Below, one piece after another: positions 8,235-16,750 of a stretch of DNA of 64,000 nucleotides (positions within the stretch are counted from its first letter, which is position 1; the number at the start of each line of letters is the position of its first letter). The notes beneath the pieces were generated by a model. It was not told the DNA's origin. It worked only from the letters and a program-made list of their open reading frames with translations, and made no database searches. The position numbers were made by a program, and so were the translations under genes. The DNA lies in contig DEUB01000055.1 in assembly GCA_002362385.1 (NCBI GenBank), positions 71,667 through 135,666 of the forward strand, read 5' to 3'. Source of the stretch: Lachnospiraceae bacterium UBA3273. GTDB taxonomy: Bacteria; Bacillota; Clostridia; Lachnospirales; Lachnospiraceae.

Positions 8235-9593
8235 ATGGCATTTGAAAGCTTAACGGAAAAACTGCAGAATGTATTTAAAAACTTAAGAAGCAAGGGCCGC
8301 TTAACGGAAGAAGATGTCAAAACCGCCTGTAAGGAAGTTAAGATGGCGCTTTTGGAAGCGGACGTTAACTTTAAGGTGGTAAAGCAGTTCATTAAGACCG
8401 TAGAGGAACGGGCGGTAGGCGCAGATGTATTAAACGGCTTAAATCCCGGTCAGATGGTCATTAAGATCGTAAATGAGGAATTGATCTCTTTGATGGGTTC
8501 CGAAGGGGCCGAGATTCAGTTCCAGCCGGGGAAGTCCATTACCGTCATTATGATGTGCGGCTTACAGGGTGCAGGTAAGACTACCACAACCGCAAAGCTT
8601 GCGGGAAAGCTTAAGCAAAAGGGCAAGAAATCCCTGCTTGTTGCCTGCGATGTATACAGGCCTGCGGCTATTAAACAGTTAGAGGTAAACGGAGAAAAGC
8701 AGGGCGTGGATGTTTTTTCCATGGGAGAGAACCATAAGCCTGTGGATATTGCCAAAGCCGCTTTGGAGCACGCTGTAAAGAACGGACACAACGTAGTTAT
8801 CTTAGATACGGCAGGACGGCTTCATATTGATGAGGATATGATGGCGGAGCTACAGGAAATTAAGGAAAAGGTAGAGGTTCATCAGACCATTCTTGTAGTG
8901 GACGTGATGACAGGTCAGGACGCCGTAAATGTAGCCAGGGAATTTGATGAAAAGGTAGGCTTAGACGGCGTTATCCTTACCAAGGTAGACGGCGATTCCA
9001 GAGGCGGCGCGGCTTTGTCCGTAAAGGCGGTAACCGGAAAACCCATTCTCTATGCAGGTATGGGCGAGAAGCTTTCGGATTTAGAGCAGTTTTATCCGGA
9101 CCGTATGGCTAACCGTATTCTGGGCATGGGAGATGTGTTAAGTCTCATAGAGAAAGCCCAGGAAAGCATTGATATTGATGAAGATAAAGAAAAGGAAATG
9201 GCTGCCCGGGTAAAAAAGGGCAAAATGGACTTTAACGATTATTTAGAGAGCATGAAACAGATGCGCAATATGGGGGGAATGGGGTCCATTCTTTCCATGA
9301 TGGGAATGAATACCGCACAGCTTGAATCGGCCATCGATGAAAAAGAGCTGGCAAGAACAGAGGCCATTGTTTTGTCCATGACGCCGGCGGAGAGAAGCAA
9401 TCCAAAGCTTTTAAATCCCAGCAGGAAACACCGCATTGCAAAAGGAGCAGGCGTGGATATTTCCATTGTCAACCGCTTTATTAAGCAGTTTGAACAGACC
9501 CAGAAAATGATGAAACAGATGCCGGGCATGATGGGCGGCAAAAAAGGAATGGGGCTGTTCGGTAAAAAAGGTGGAATGAGATTTCCCTTTTAG
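8235..9593 (+). CDS. ffh: Signal recognition particle protein Ffh (SRP54)
   Basis: GTPase that binds 4.5S/SRP RNA and nascent signal sequences and delivers ribosomes to FtsY at the membrane. Order of domains: helical N domain (1-90), G domain with GLQGAGKTTTTAKLA (about 107-121), DTAGRLH and TKVDGDSRGGAAL, then the Met-rich M domain (about 300-452; repeated MKQMRNMGGMG, MMKQMPGMMGGKKG). Length 452 aa is normal. Strong SD (GGAGGAG) before ATG 8235. Co-transcribed with ylxM and rpsP. Confidence 0.98.
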   Translation: MAFESLTEKLQNVFKNLRSKGRLTEEDVKTACKEVKMALLEADVNFKVVKQFIKTVEERAVGADVLNGLNPGQMVIKIVNEELISLMGSEGAEIQFQPGKSITVIMMCGLQGAGKTTTTAKLAGKLKQKGKKSLLVACDVYRPAAIKQLEVNGEKQGVDVFSMGENHKPVDIAKAALEHAVKNGHNVVILDTAGRLHIDEDMMAELQEIKEKVEVHQTILVVDVMTGQDAVNVAREFDEKVGLDGVILTKVDGDSRGGAALSVKAVTGKPILYAGMGEKLSDLEQFYPDRMANRILGMGDVLSLIEKAQESIDIDEDKEKEMAARVKKGKMDFNDYLESMKQMRNMGGMGSILSMMGMNTAQLESAIDEKELARTEAIVLSMTPAERSNPKLLNPSRKHRIAKGAGVDISIVNRFIKQFEQTQKMMKQMPGMMGGKKGMGLFGKKGGMRFPF

Positions 9594-9642
9594 GAAATCT
9601 GTTCATGATAAACATTAGTTAAAATTTTCGGAGGTGAAAAAG

Positions 9643-9888
9643 ATGGCAGTAAAAATCAGATTAAGAAGAATGGGTCAGAAGAAAAACGCAATTTATAGAA
9701 TCGTAGTTGCAGACTCCAGATCTCCCAGAGACGGAAGATGTATCGAAGAAATCGGTACTTATGACCCTAACACGGAGCCCTATACCTGCAAGGTTAACGA
9801 AGAGTTAGCAAAAAAATGGTTAGCAGCAGGTGCGCAGCCTACAGATGTTGTTGGCAGAATTTTCAAAAACGCCGGAATTGAAAAATAA
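9643..9888 (+). CDS. rpsP: 30S ribosomal protein bS16
   Basis: Small-subunit protein of 81 aa with the family start MAVKIRLRRMGQKKNAIYRIVVADSR and the motif IGTYDPN. ATG 9643 is placed six bases after GGAGGTG; an in-frame GTG at 9634 lies inside that SD and is rejected. Standard position after ffh. Confidence 0.98.
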   Translation: MAVKIRLRRMGQKKNAIYRIVVADSRSPRDGRCIEEIGTYDPNTEPYTCKVNEELAKKWLAAGAQPTDVVGRIFKNAGIEK

Positions 9889-9947
9889 TAAATGGATTTC
9901 ATTTATGCCGGATCAGAAAACCTGTCATAACACTTTGGAGGTGGATT

Positions 9948-10175
9948 ATGAAAGAATTAGTTGAAGTAATCGCAAAAGCTCTTGTTGATAATCCTGATGA
10001 AGTGGTCGTAACGGAAAAAGAAGAAGGAAAGCATATTACGATCGAACTTCATGTTGCTCCATCTGATATGGGAAAAGTAATCGGTAAACAGGGACGCATT
10101 GCAAAAGCGATCCGTTCCGTTGTAAAAGCGGCTTCATTGGGAGAAAATAAGAAGGTAGATGTGGAAATCATCTAG
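9948..10175 (+). CDS. khpA: KhpA-type KH-domain RNA-binding protein
   Basis: A 75-aa single KH domain protein (YlqC/UPF0109). The nucleic-acid-binding loop is VIGKQGRIAKAIR (G-K-Q-G). In Firmicutes it usually forms a heterodimer with KhpB (Jag) and affects cell division and cell-wall gene expression through small RNAs. SD GGAGGTG precedes ATG 9948. Usually rimM follows directly; here a toxin-antitoxin module intervenes. Confidence 0.95.
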   Translation: MKELVEVIAKALVDNPDEVVVTEKEEGKHITIELHVAPSDMGKVIGKQGRIAKAIRSVVKAASLGENKKVDVEII

Positions 10176-10184
10176 GAATCAAGC

Positions 10185-10216
10185 GGAGATATCGTAAAGG
10201 GTATCTCCACTTTTTC
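10185..10216 (+). terminator. Intrinsic terminator after khpA
   Basis: Stem GGAGATATC (10185-10193) with GGTATCTCC (10200-10208, one G-U pair), six-nt loop, then ACTTTTTC. It cuts the ribosomal operon just before the toxin-antitoxin module. Confidence 0.65.
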
Positions 10217-10240
10217 GTGCTTTTATGTTTGAAAATATGG

Positions 10241-10269
10241 TTGCATATTAAAAGAGAACGTGGTATGAT
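10241..10269 (+). promoter_or_regulatory. Promoter/operator of the toxin-antitoxin module
   Basis: TTGCAT (10241-10246), 17-bp spacer, TATGAT (10264-10269). A small inverted repeat, GTAT-G-ATAC (10263-10271), overlaps the -10 box. That is a plausible site for autorepression by the antitoxin, as is usual in these modules. Confidence 0.6.
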
Positions 10270-10294
10270 ACTGTTCATAAAGGAGGTGCTTATA

Positions 10295-10450
10295 ATGGAA
10301 ACAGCAAGAATCTATCCGGAGCAGGAAGTCTCAGGCATGGAATTCCACAGATTTTTAGAAGACGGATTAGAAGATATTCGTAACGGTAATCTTTTGGATT
10401 TTGAATCGGTCTTTGATGAATTAGAAAAAAGCTATGATGCGGGTGGCTGA
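10295..10450 (+). CDS. Short acidic antitoxin of a ParD/RelB-like pair
   Basis: A 51-aa acidic protein directly upstream of, and overlapping, a ParE/RelE-fold toxin gene. SD AAGGAGGTG lies seven bases before ATG 10295; the frame is open further upstream but without an SD. No clear DNA-binding motif can be recognised at this length. The C-terminal half (LEDGLEDIRNGNLLDFESVFDELEKSY) would be the toxin-wrapping helix. Identity rests on size, charge and gene arrangement, not on a family match. Confidence 0.7.
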   Translation: METARIYPEQEVSGMEFHRFLEDGLEDIRNGNLLDFESVFDELEKSYDAGG

Positions 10451-10763
10451 ATACCAAATCAGGCTTACACAAAAAGCAAAAGAGGATATTGAGGATATTT
10501 CCAGATATATTACATTCGAATTATCAGAACCAGGCATTTCAAAAAAGTTTATTCAAAATCTCAGAAAATCTATTTTCAAATTACTATTTTTTCCATATGA
10601 ATTTCCCTTTATTCAAGATGATATTTTAAAAATTAAAGAAATCCGGTGTATGCCTTACAAAAATTATTATGTTTTTTATAAGATAATAGAAGAACTGCAT
10701 ACGGTCATTATTATCAGAATAGGATATATGCGCAGAAACTGGAGGCGTATTTTACAAAAATAA
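10434..10763 (+). CDS. ParE/RelE-superfamily toxin
   Basis: A 109-aa protein (108 aa from ATG 10437) with the ParE/RelE order: YQIRLTQKAKEDIEDISRYI at the N-terminus, a basic helical middle (FIQNLRKSIFKLL) and a C-terminal strand block YYVFYKIIEELHTVIIIRIGYMRRNWRRIL. RelE-type members cut mRNA on the ribosome and ParE-type members poison gyrase; sequence alone does not decide between them. It overlaps the antitoxin gene by 17 bases, suggesting translational coupling. Base composition is clearly more AT-rich than khpA or rimM, a sign of acquisition. Confidence 0.85.
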   Translation: MMRVAEYQIRLTQKAKEDIEDISRYITFELSEPGISKKFIQNLRKSIFKLLFFPYEFPFIQDDILKIKEIRCMPYKNYYVFYKIIEELHTVIIIRIGYMRRNWRRILQK

Positions 10764-10764
10764 T

Positions 10765-10793
10765 TTGTATTAATCGGTAAAATATAATACAAT
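10765..10793 (+). promoter_or_regulatory. Candidate promoter for rimM-trmD
   Basis: TTGTAT (10765-10770), 17-bp spacer, TACAAT (10788-10793), immediately after the toxin stop codon. A second TATGAT at 10875-10880 has only a weak -35. Separate promotion of rimM would make sense because the terminator and toxin-antitoxin module cut it off from ffh-rpsP. Confidence 0.5.
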
Positions 10794-10900
10794 TTTACTG
10801 GCAGCGGTAAAATAGAAAGCGGCAATTGCAAAACTTTAAAAAATTGTCTTTGTAAAGCTTTGTAATTTCCCATGTATGATAGAGAAAAGGAAAATCAGTT

Positions 10901-11434
10901 ATGGAAGATTTATTGCAGGTAGGCATCTTATCCTCTACCCACGGCGTCAGGGGAGAGATGAAGGTGTTTCCCACTACGGATGATGTCAAAAGATTTAAGA
11001 AAAACAAGGATTACATTTTGGAAACGCCTCAGGGAAACAAAGAGGTAAAGGTTACCGGCGTGAAATTTTTCAAGCAGTTTGCCATTTTAAAGTTTGAAGG
11101 CTTTGATACGCTGGATGACATTCTGCCCTATAAAGGGTGCCGGCTGTTTGTAACACGCGAGCATGCGGTAAAATGTGAGAAGGACGAGTATTTTATTGCG
11201 GATCTGATCGGCCTTTCGGTGGAAGATGAAGAAGGAAAAATAATCGGAACGCTTATGGATGTGATGCAGACGGGAGCCAACGACGTTTATGTGATAAAGT
11301 CGGAGGAAGGAAAGGAATATTTGTTTCCCGCCATCAAAGAATGCATCCTTAAGGTGGATATGGAGGAACGCAGAATCCTTGTTCATGTCATGCCGGGATT
11401 AATGGATGATGCGGTATCCGACAGGGACGAATGA
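10901..11434 (+). CDS. rimM: 16S rRNA processing protein RimM
   Basis: Ribosome maturation factor acting on the 30S head with S19. The N-terminal RimM barrel begins LLQVGILSSTHGVRGEMKVFPTTDD. The C-terminal PRC-barrel contains DLIGLSVEDEEGKIIGTLMDVMQTGANDVYVI and LFPAIKECILKVD. Length 177 aa is normal. It precedes trmD, the usual order. Confidence 0.97.
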   Translation: MEDLLQVGILSSTHGVRGEMKVFPTTDDVKRFKKNKDYILETPQGNKEVKVTGVKFFKQFAILKFEGFDTLDDILPYKGCRLFVTREHAVKCEKDEYFIADLIGLSVEDEEGKIIGTLMDVMQTGANDVYVIKSEEGKEYLFPAIKECILKVDMEERRILVHVMPGLMDDAVSDRDE

Positions 11435-11536
11435 CGGAAAGAAAATAAGCTGAAAATCATAAAGGCAGAAAAAACCGGAAGCATAAGAAACGGTAACGGG
11501 TAAAGAAAAAATAAACAGATGTAAAGGAATTGACAG

Positions 11537-12265
11537 ATGTATTTTCATGTTTTAACATTATTCCCGGAAATGATCATGGACGGGTTGAATAACAGCATTT
11601 TGGGCAGGGCCATGGAGAAGGGCTGTATCCGTGCGGAGGCGGTCAATATTAGGGATTATACGCTGGACAAACATCAGAAGGTGGACGATTATACTTATGG
11701 CGGGGGGGCCGGAATGCTCATGCAGGCCCAGCCGGTGTATGACTGTGTGCAGGCCGTCATAGACGGGATACGGCACAGGAATCAGAAGGAAATTCCCACG
11801 CCCCGTGTTATCTATGTGACTCCCCAGGGCAGGGTGTTTAACCAGCAGATGGCAAAAGAGTTTGCAGGGGAGGAGGACCTGATCTTTTTGTGCGGACATT
11901 ATGAAGGCATAGACGAGAGGGTTTTGGAGGAAGTGGTCACGGATCACGTTTCCATAGGGGATTATGTGTTGACCGGCGGAGAGCTGCCTGCCATGGTCAT
12001 GATCGACGCCATTGCAAGGCTTGTGCCGGGAGTGCTTAATAATGACGAATCGGCAATGACGGATTCTTTTGGAAACGGACTTTTGGAATATCCCCAGTAT
12101 TCCAGACCCCGGGTGTGGAGGGATAAGGAAGTGCCGCCTGTGCTTCTAAGCGGCAATCATAAGCTGATTGAAAAATGGCGGCTGGAAAAATCCATTGAAA
12201 GGACAAAGGAGCAAAGACCGGATCTATACGAAAAGTGGAGGATGGAAAATGATTGTTGCAAATAA
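11537..12265 (+). CDS. trmD: tRNA (guanine-N1-)-methyltransferase TrmD
   Basis: SAM-dependent SPOUT-fold enzyme methylating G37 of tRNAs, which prevents frameshifting. Visible signatures are DDYTYGGGAGMLMQ, FLCGHYEGIDERV and the knot motif IGDYVLTGGELPAMVMIDAIARL. Length 242 aa is typical. The last 17 bases overlap the start of an ABC transporter gene rather than being followed by rplS. Confidence 0.98.
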   Translation: MYFHVLTLFPEMIMDGLNNSILGRAMEKGCIRAEAVNIRDYTLDKHQKVDDYTYGGGAGMLMQAQPVYDCVQAVIDGIRHRNQKEIPTPRVIYVTPQGRVFNQQMAKEFAGEEDLIFLCGHYEGIDERVLEEVVTDHVSIGDYVLTGGELPAMVMIDAIARLVPGVLNNDESAMTDSFGNGLLEYPQYSRPRVWRDKEVPPVLLSGNHKLIEKWRLEKSIERTKEQRPDLYEKWRMENDCCK

Positions 12266-13040
12266 TCTGTGCAAGCAGTTTGAACGCACTGTTTTGGAAG
12301 AGGAAAACGGAAAAAAGCGGAAAAAGAAAAGCAAAAAGGAAAAGTTTTATGCGGTAGACCACGTTTCCTTTCAGGTTGAACAGGGAGAGATCTTAGGTAT
12401 CTTAGGACCAAACGGTGCGGGAAAGACCACCCTTTTAAGAATGCTTGGTTCTCTGATGCTTCCCACCAGCGGCAGCGTGGAGATTGAGGATAAAGAGGGA
12501 AACAGGATTACGGACGCCGTTTTATTAAAACGTTCCATCGGGTATCTTTCCGGCAATACCAAGCTGTATCATCGCTTAAGCACAAGGGAAATGCTGTATA
12601 TGCTGGGAGAAATCTATGAAATCGACAAAGAAGAGATTGTAAGGCGTGTTGAGGAAATCGGAAAAGTCCTTGATATGGAGAGTTTTTTGGATAACCGCAT
12701 TGAAAAGCTTTCCACAGGTCAGACCCAGAGGGCTTCCATTGCCAGATGCCTGATTCATGAACCGGATATTTACATATTTGACGAGCCTACGCTGGGCTTG
12801 GATATTTTAAGCGCAGATGCCATTGTGAATTTTATGAAGGCACAGAAGGAGCGGGGAAAGACTGTATTGTATTCCACCCACTATCTGGAGGAGGCACAGT
12901 TTTTGTGCGACAGGATTATTATGATTTACCAGGGCAGGATTGTGCGGGAAGGAAGCCCTGCACAGATCATGGAAGAATGCCAGGCAGATAATTTAAGGGA
13001 TGCGTTCCACAAGGTTATGAAGGAGGTGGAGACGGTATGA
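12249..13040 (+). CDS. NatA-like ABC transporter ATP-binding protein
   Basis: ATPase subunit (263 aa) of an ABC-2 type exporter. Motifs: Walker A GPNGAGKTT (about residues 53-61), signature LSTGQTQR, Walker B IYIFDEPTLGLD, and the switch His in YSTHYLEEA. A Lys-rich insertion (GKKRKKKSKKEK) sits near residues 20-33, between the first strand and the core. ATG 12249 is seven bases after GGAGG and overlaps the end of trmD. It shares an ATGA stop/start overlap with the permease gene. The Na-export label is by analogy only. Confidence 0.93.
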   Translation: MIVANNLCKQFERTVLEEENGKKRKKKSKKEKFYAVDHVSFQVEQGEILGILGPNGAGKTTLLRMLGSLMLPTSGSVEIEDKEGNRITDAVLLKRSIGYLSGNTKLYHRLSTREMLYMLGEIYEIDKEEIVRRVEEIGKVLDMESFLDNRIEKLSTGQTQRASIARCLIHEPDIYIFDEPTLGLDILSADAIVNFMKAQKERGKTVLYSTHYLEEAQFLCDRIIMIYQGRIVREGSPAQIMEECQADNLRDAFHKVMKEVETV

Positions 13041-15082
13041 ACATGAAAAGAATGACTGCTTTGTTAAAGCGTGAATTAAAAGATATTCTGAGAGATAAAA
13101 AGACCTTATTTACCATGGTCGTCATACCGATTCTTTTATATCCTCTTTTGATTATCGGCATGTCCGTTCTGATGAACGCCATCATGAGCAGTCAGGCGGA
13201 AAAGACTTATCTGGTGGCTTTTGATACGGATACGGCAGTAGAAAAAGAATTTGAAACCATTTTTAGAGAAGATAAAGAGGATATCGGTTATCAGATAGAA
13301 ATTGTGGATGTAAACAACTATGAGGAAGCCTTGGATGCGGAAGAAATCGATGCCTTTGTAAGGGAAACAGGAGAAGGCGTTTATGCCCTTAATTATTTAT
13401 CCGCTAAGGATAAATCTTCAACGGCAGTTTCGGCGCTGGGTTCTGCATTTGATATCTACAGGGAGCATTTAAGGGAGCAGAAAATAGAAGATGCGGGGCT
13501 GGATGTGGAGACCTTGTTAAATCCCATCAGTTTTCAAAGGGAGGACTTGTCCTCTACTGAGGAATCCGTAGGCAACCTGATTGGATCCATGATGCCCTTT
13601 TTTATCATAGTGAGCATTCTGCTGGGGGCAATCTATCCTGCCATTGACGTAACGGCGGGAGAAAAGGAGAGGGGTACTTTGGAAACCCTTCTGACCCTTC
13701 CTGTAACCAATTTTGAAATGATCATGAGCAAGTTTCTGGCGGTGTCGGTTATTGCCTGTGTTTCTGCAATGCTCAATGTCTTTTCCATGGGAGGGGCTAT
13801 GGTATTCTTAGTATCCAGTTCCATGTCTGCCGTAGCGGATAATATGAATATAACTATCCATTATGAAACCTTTATTCCGGGGATTTTGTTTACTCTGGTG
13901 GTTATGATGTTCTTTGCCCTTTTGGTAACGGCGGTCTGCATGTGTACCTGTGTCTTTGCAAAAAGCTTTAAAGAGGCAAATAACTATGCTACGCCTGTTA
14001 TGCTGATTTTCATGTTCGGAAGCTATGTGACCATGATTCCCGATATAGAACTGACAGCCCAGACAGCGGCAATTCCCATTGTCAATGTGGCGCTGATGGT
14101 AGAAGGCTTGTTCCAGTTCAGCTATAATTACGGACTCTTTGCTATTGTGCTGTTTTCCAATGTGGCATACAGTTTACTGGCAATTATGATATTAGGGAAA
14201 ATATATAACAGCGAGGCTGTGCTGTTTTCGGAAGGTTTGAGCAGCATCAAGCTGGTTTCAAAGAGAAGCGATATCAAAGAGAAACAGATGCCCGGATTTG
14301 GGGATGTGATTTTACTTTTATGTGTGGTTTTACTGCTTATTTTCTACGTAGGATCTTATGCCCAGATAAAATGGGGATTTGGCGGCGTTGCCATCCAGCA
14401 GGGGATTATCCTGCTCTGTCCCCTTTTGTATGCATGGTATATCAAGGCGGATGGAAAAAAGCTGTTTTCCTTAAAGCCTGCTAAGCCCTTACAGCTTTTG
14501 GGCTCCGTACTTATGGGAATCGGCGCTTTCGTAGGAGCGCTGCTTATAGGCGGACTCCTCATGCCCATATTCCCGGACAGTGCAGAAGGGCTGACACAGC
14601 TCGACAATATGCTGATGGAGATGCCCGTATTTTTATTGGTACTGGTTGTCGCCTTAATGCCGGCAATCGGGGAAGAATTGCTGTTTCGTGGCTTTGTCAT
14701 GGGAACTTTGAGAAATAAATGTAAGCCGGTGGTAACGATTTTGGTAACTGCCCTGATTTTTGCAGCCTACCATATGAGCCTTATTAAAATGTTTACCATC
14801 GGCATTGTAGGTCTGGGACTGACCCTTGCCGCCTACAAGACGGGCAGTATTGCGGCTTCTATGTGCGTGCATTTTTTGAATAATCTGTTATCGGTGCTGA
14901 TCAGTAAATATCCGGGGCAGATGCAGAAAGTCTTTCCGATATTATTTAAGGAGAAACTGGGGATTTCGGACATGCTGATCCTGGCGGCTGTTATGGTCGT
15001 GGGTGTGAGCGCAGGCTGGATGCTTTTGAGCACCGGTAAAAAGGACAGAGCCAAAGAGGGAAGAGCGGATGAACAGGAATAA
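13037..15082 (+). CDS. ABC-2 permease fused to CPBP intramembrane protease
   Basis: A 681-aa membrane protein. Residues 1-400 resemble the NatB/ABC-2 permease: an N-terminal helix, a large extracytoplasmic loop, then helices with the conserved DVTAGEKERGTLETLLTLPV. Residues about 410-670 form a CPBP (CAAX protease/bacteriocin-processing) domain with all three motifs: E-E-x3-R in GEELLFRGFV, F-x3-H in FAAYH, and H-x3-N in HFLNN. The combination suggests export coupled to peptide cleavage or to protection, but the substrate is unknown. It starts in the ATGA overlap with the ATPase gene. Confidence 0.92.
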   Translation: MNMKRMTALLKRELKDILRDKKTLFTMVVIPILLYPLLIIGMSVLMNAIMSSQAEKTYLVAFDTDTAVEKEFETIFREDKEDIGYQIEIVDVNNYEEALDAEEIDAFVRETGEGVYALNYLSAKDKSSTAVSALGSAFDIYREHLREQKIEDAGLDVETLLNPISFQREDLSSTEESVGNLIGSMMPFFIIVSILLGAIYPAIDVTAGEKERGTLETLLTLPVTNFEMIMSKFLAVSVIACVSAMLNVFSMGGAMVFLVSSSMSAVADNMNITIHYETFIPGILFTLVVMMFFALLVTAVCMCTCVFAKSFKEANNYATPVMLIFMFGSYVTMIPDIELTAQTAAIPIVNVALMVEGLFQFSYNYGLFAIVLFSNVAYSLLAIMILGKIYNSEAVLFSEGLSSIKLVSKRSDIKEKQMPGFGDVILLLCVVLLLIFYVGSYAQIKWGFGGVAIQQGIILLCPLLYAWYIKADGKKLFSLKPAKPLQLLGSVLMGIGAFVGALLIGGLLMPIFPDSAEGLTQLDNMLMEMPVFLLVLVVALMPAIGEELLFRGFVMGTLRNKCKPVVTILVTALIFAAYHMSLIKMFTIGIVGLGLTLAAYKTGSIAASMCVHFLNNLLSVLISKYPGQMQKVFPILFKEKLGISDMLILAAVMVVGVSAGWMLLSTGKKDRAKEGRADEQE

Positions 15083-16556
15083 AATGCGATATGCGTATGC
15101 CTTGCTTTGTGCCATCCTTTGCCTGATCCCTGCAGTTATGATGATCTATCCGGGCCATGTCTGGGGCGGGGATTTCAGCCAGTATATTGCACAGGCAAGG
15201 GCATTGGCCACAGGGAGCGTCGAAAGCTGGTATGAAAAGAATGCATTTATTATCAGCCATTCAGGTAAAGGTTTGGGGATTCCTGTTTATCCATGGGGAC
15301 TGCCTTTTATACTGGCGCCTTTGTATGCTCTTTTTGGCGAGTGGCTCTTCGCTTTTAAGCTGGTAGAGATTCTGTTTCTGGCGGGAAGCGTTTTTGCGTC
15401 ATATCTTTTCTTTGAAAAAAAGACAAATAAATGGGCTGCGTTCATACTGGCTCTTTTCATGGGGCTGAATCCGGTCTATATCCAAAATACGGAATCCGTA
15501 TTGAGCGATATTCCCTGTATGTTCTTTTCGATCCTGGCTGTCATATATGTGGAAAAACATTTGAAGGAATCGGTTTCCCCGGTAAAAAATGCTGTTTTAT
15601 CCGGCTTCTTCATTTTTTGTGCGGTACAGATGAGGAGCATGGCGTTATCGCTTCTTGCGGCGCTCATCTGTTATGAAGCAGCATCCTTTATATGGGGTGC
15701 GTTTCTGGAAAAACACTTGACAAAGTTTAAGGTTTTTGAGGGCAGGAAGTCAGGGAGCGGCAGATTCTATGACAAGAAGTGGCAGTATCATCTGATACCT
15801 TATGTCGTTTTTTTTGCAGGAACAAATCTGGTCAATGTGCTGCTTCCGAAAGCGGGAGAATCATATGCGGATTGGTTTAAATTATCCTTTGAGAATATGA
15901 AAATGATGTGGAGCAGGTATTATGCCGAGTTTTGCCGGTTTCTGGGCAGGTTTTTCGTAATTATTCTTATTCTGGCGGTTGTGGGGATGCTCTGTTATCT
16001 GGGCACCGAGTTTTATCTTGCCACATATGTTCTGGGAACTTTTTTTATGCTGTTGATCTATGAGTATTATCCGGGAGCAAGATGTCTGTTCTCAATCGTT
16101 CCGTTTTTGTTTCTGTTTTCCTACTATGGGGTAGAGGCTGTATTCCGCTGGACGAAATCCGGGCTGGTTTATTATATTGCCATGGCGGGAGCGGTCATTG
16201 TGCTGGCCTTTTATATCAGCGATGTGGGCAGGGGGATATCGTTCCGCCAAAAGATCGACAGGCCTGTTGAGGCTTATTCCCTGGATGCACAAGGGGTATA
16301 TGATTTTATTGCCGGAAGTATCGACAAAGATTCGGTTGTTTATTTTTTTAAACCCAGAGTGTTGTACTTGAATACCGATGTATACAGTTATACCCTGCCT
16401 AATGGAACAGAGCCGTCAGAGGCCCTTGACGGGGCGGACTATCTGCTTTTGTATGAAAATGACGGGCAGGATACCATAAAAGCATTTGTCAGTGATAACA
16501 GCGATTACCAAATGATCTATTATAATGACAGTTTTATGCTGTATCAATGTCCCTGA
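15069..16556 (+). CDS. GT-C family membrane glycosyltransferase (GT39/ArnT-like)
   Basis: A 495-aa protein with about 11 membrane helices and a short C-terminal extracytoplasmic domain. The first loop carries WGGDFSQYIAQARAL, which fits the acidic motif of GT-C enzymes that use lipid-linked sugars. IPVYPWGLPFILAPLYALFGEW follows the GT39 pattern. It overlaps the preceding gene by 14 bases, so it is translated with the ABC exporter. Acceptor unknown; candidates are a secreted protein or a cell-envelope polymer. Confidence 0.75.
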   Translation: MNRNKMRYAYALLCAILCLIPAVMMIYPGHVWGGDFSQYIAQARALATGSVESWYEKNAFIISHSGKGLGIPVYPWGLPFILAPLYALFGEWLFAFKLVEILFLAGSVFASYLFFEKKTNKWAAFILALFMGLNPVYIQNTESVLSDIPCMFFSILAVIYVEKHLKESVSPVKNAVLSGFFIFCAVQMRSMALSLLAALICYEAASFIWGAFLEKHLTKFKVFEGRKSGSGRFYDKKWQYHLIPYVVFFAGTNLVNVLLPKAGESYADWFKLSFENMKMMWSRYYAEFCRFLGRFFVIILILAVVGMLCYLGTEFYLATYVLGTFFMLLIYEYYPGARCLFSIVPFLFLFSYYGVEAVFRWTKSGLVYYIAMAGAVIVLAFYISDVGRGISFRQKIDRPVEAYSLDAQGVYDFIAGSIDKDSVVYFFKPRVLYLNTDVYSYTLPNGTEPSEALDGADYLLLYENDGQDTIKAFVSDNSDYQMIYYNDSFMLYQCP

Positions 16557-16645
16557 ATTGAAGCTTGCGGAATGAAAATTTGTCCTTTTTTCCATCATGA
16601 CCACGGCTGGGCAGGAAGACCGGGCGGGAAGATTTACGAAAAAGC

Positions 16646-16674
16646 TTGCATTCCTTTCTCCGTTATGATAAACT
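16646..16674 (+). promoter_or_regulatory. Promoter and leader of rplS
   Basis: TTGCAT (16646-16651), 17-bp spacer, TAAACT (16669-16674). The 70-nt leader can form a stem CGTATT/AATACG (16711-16716 with 16730-16735) just before the SD. A ribosomal-protein autoregulatory leader (L19 type) is possible, but I cannot confirm it by eye. Confidence 0.5.
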
Positions 16675-16750
16675 ATTCACGTTGTGAAAAGAGATGGTCC
16701 TCTGTTACAGATCGTATTAAGAACATCCAATACGGAAGGAGATAGACACA

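Noticed and set aside
16573..16746. 57-codon ORF upstream of rplS
   Set aside because: No SD, codon use unlike its neighbours, and it runs across the rplS promoter and leader.
16680..16750. Firm call of an L19 autoregulatory leader
   Set aside because: Two small stems exist, but without a covariation model I cannot tell it from an ordinary leader.
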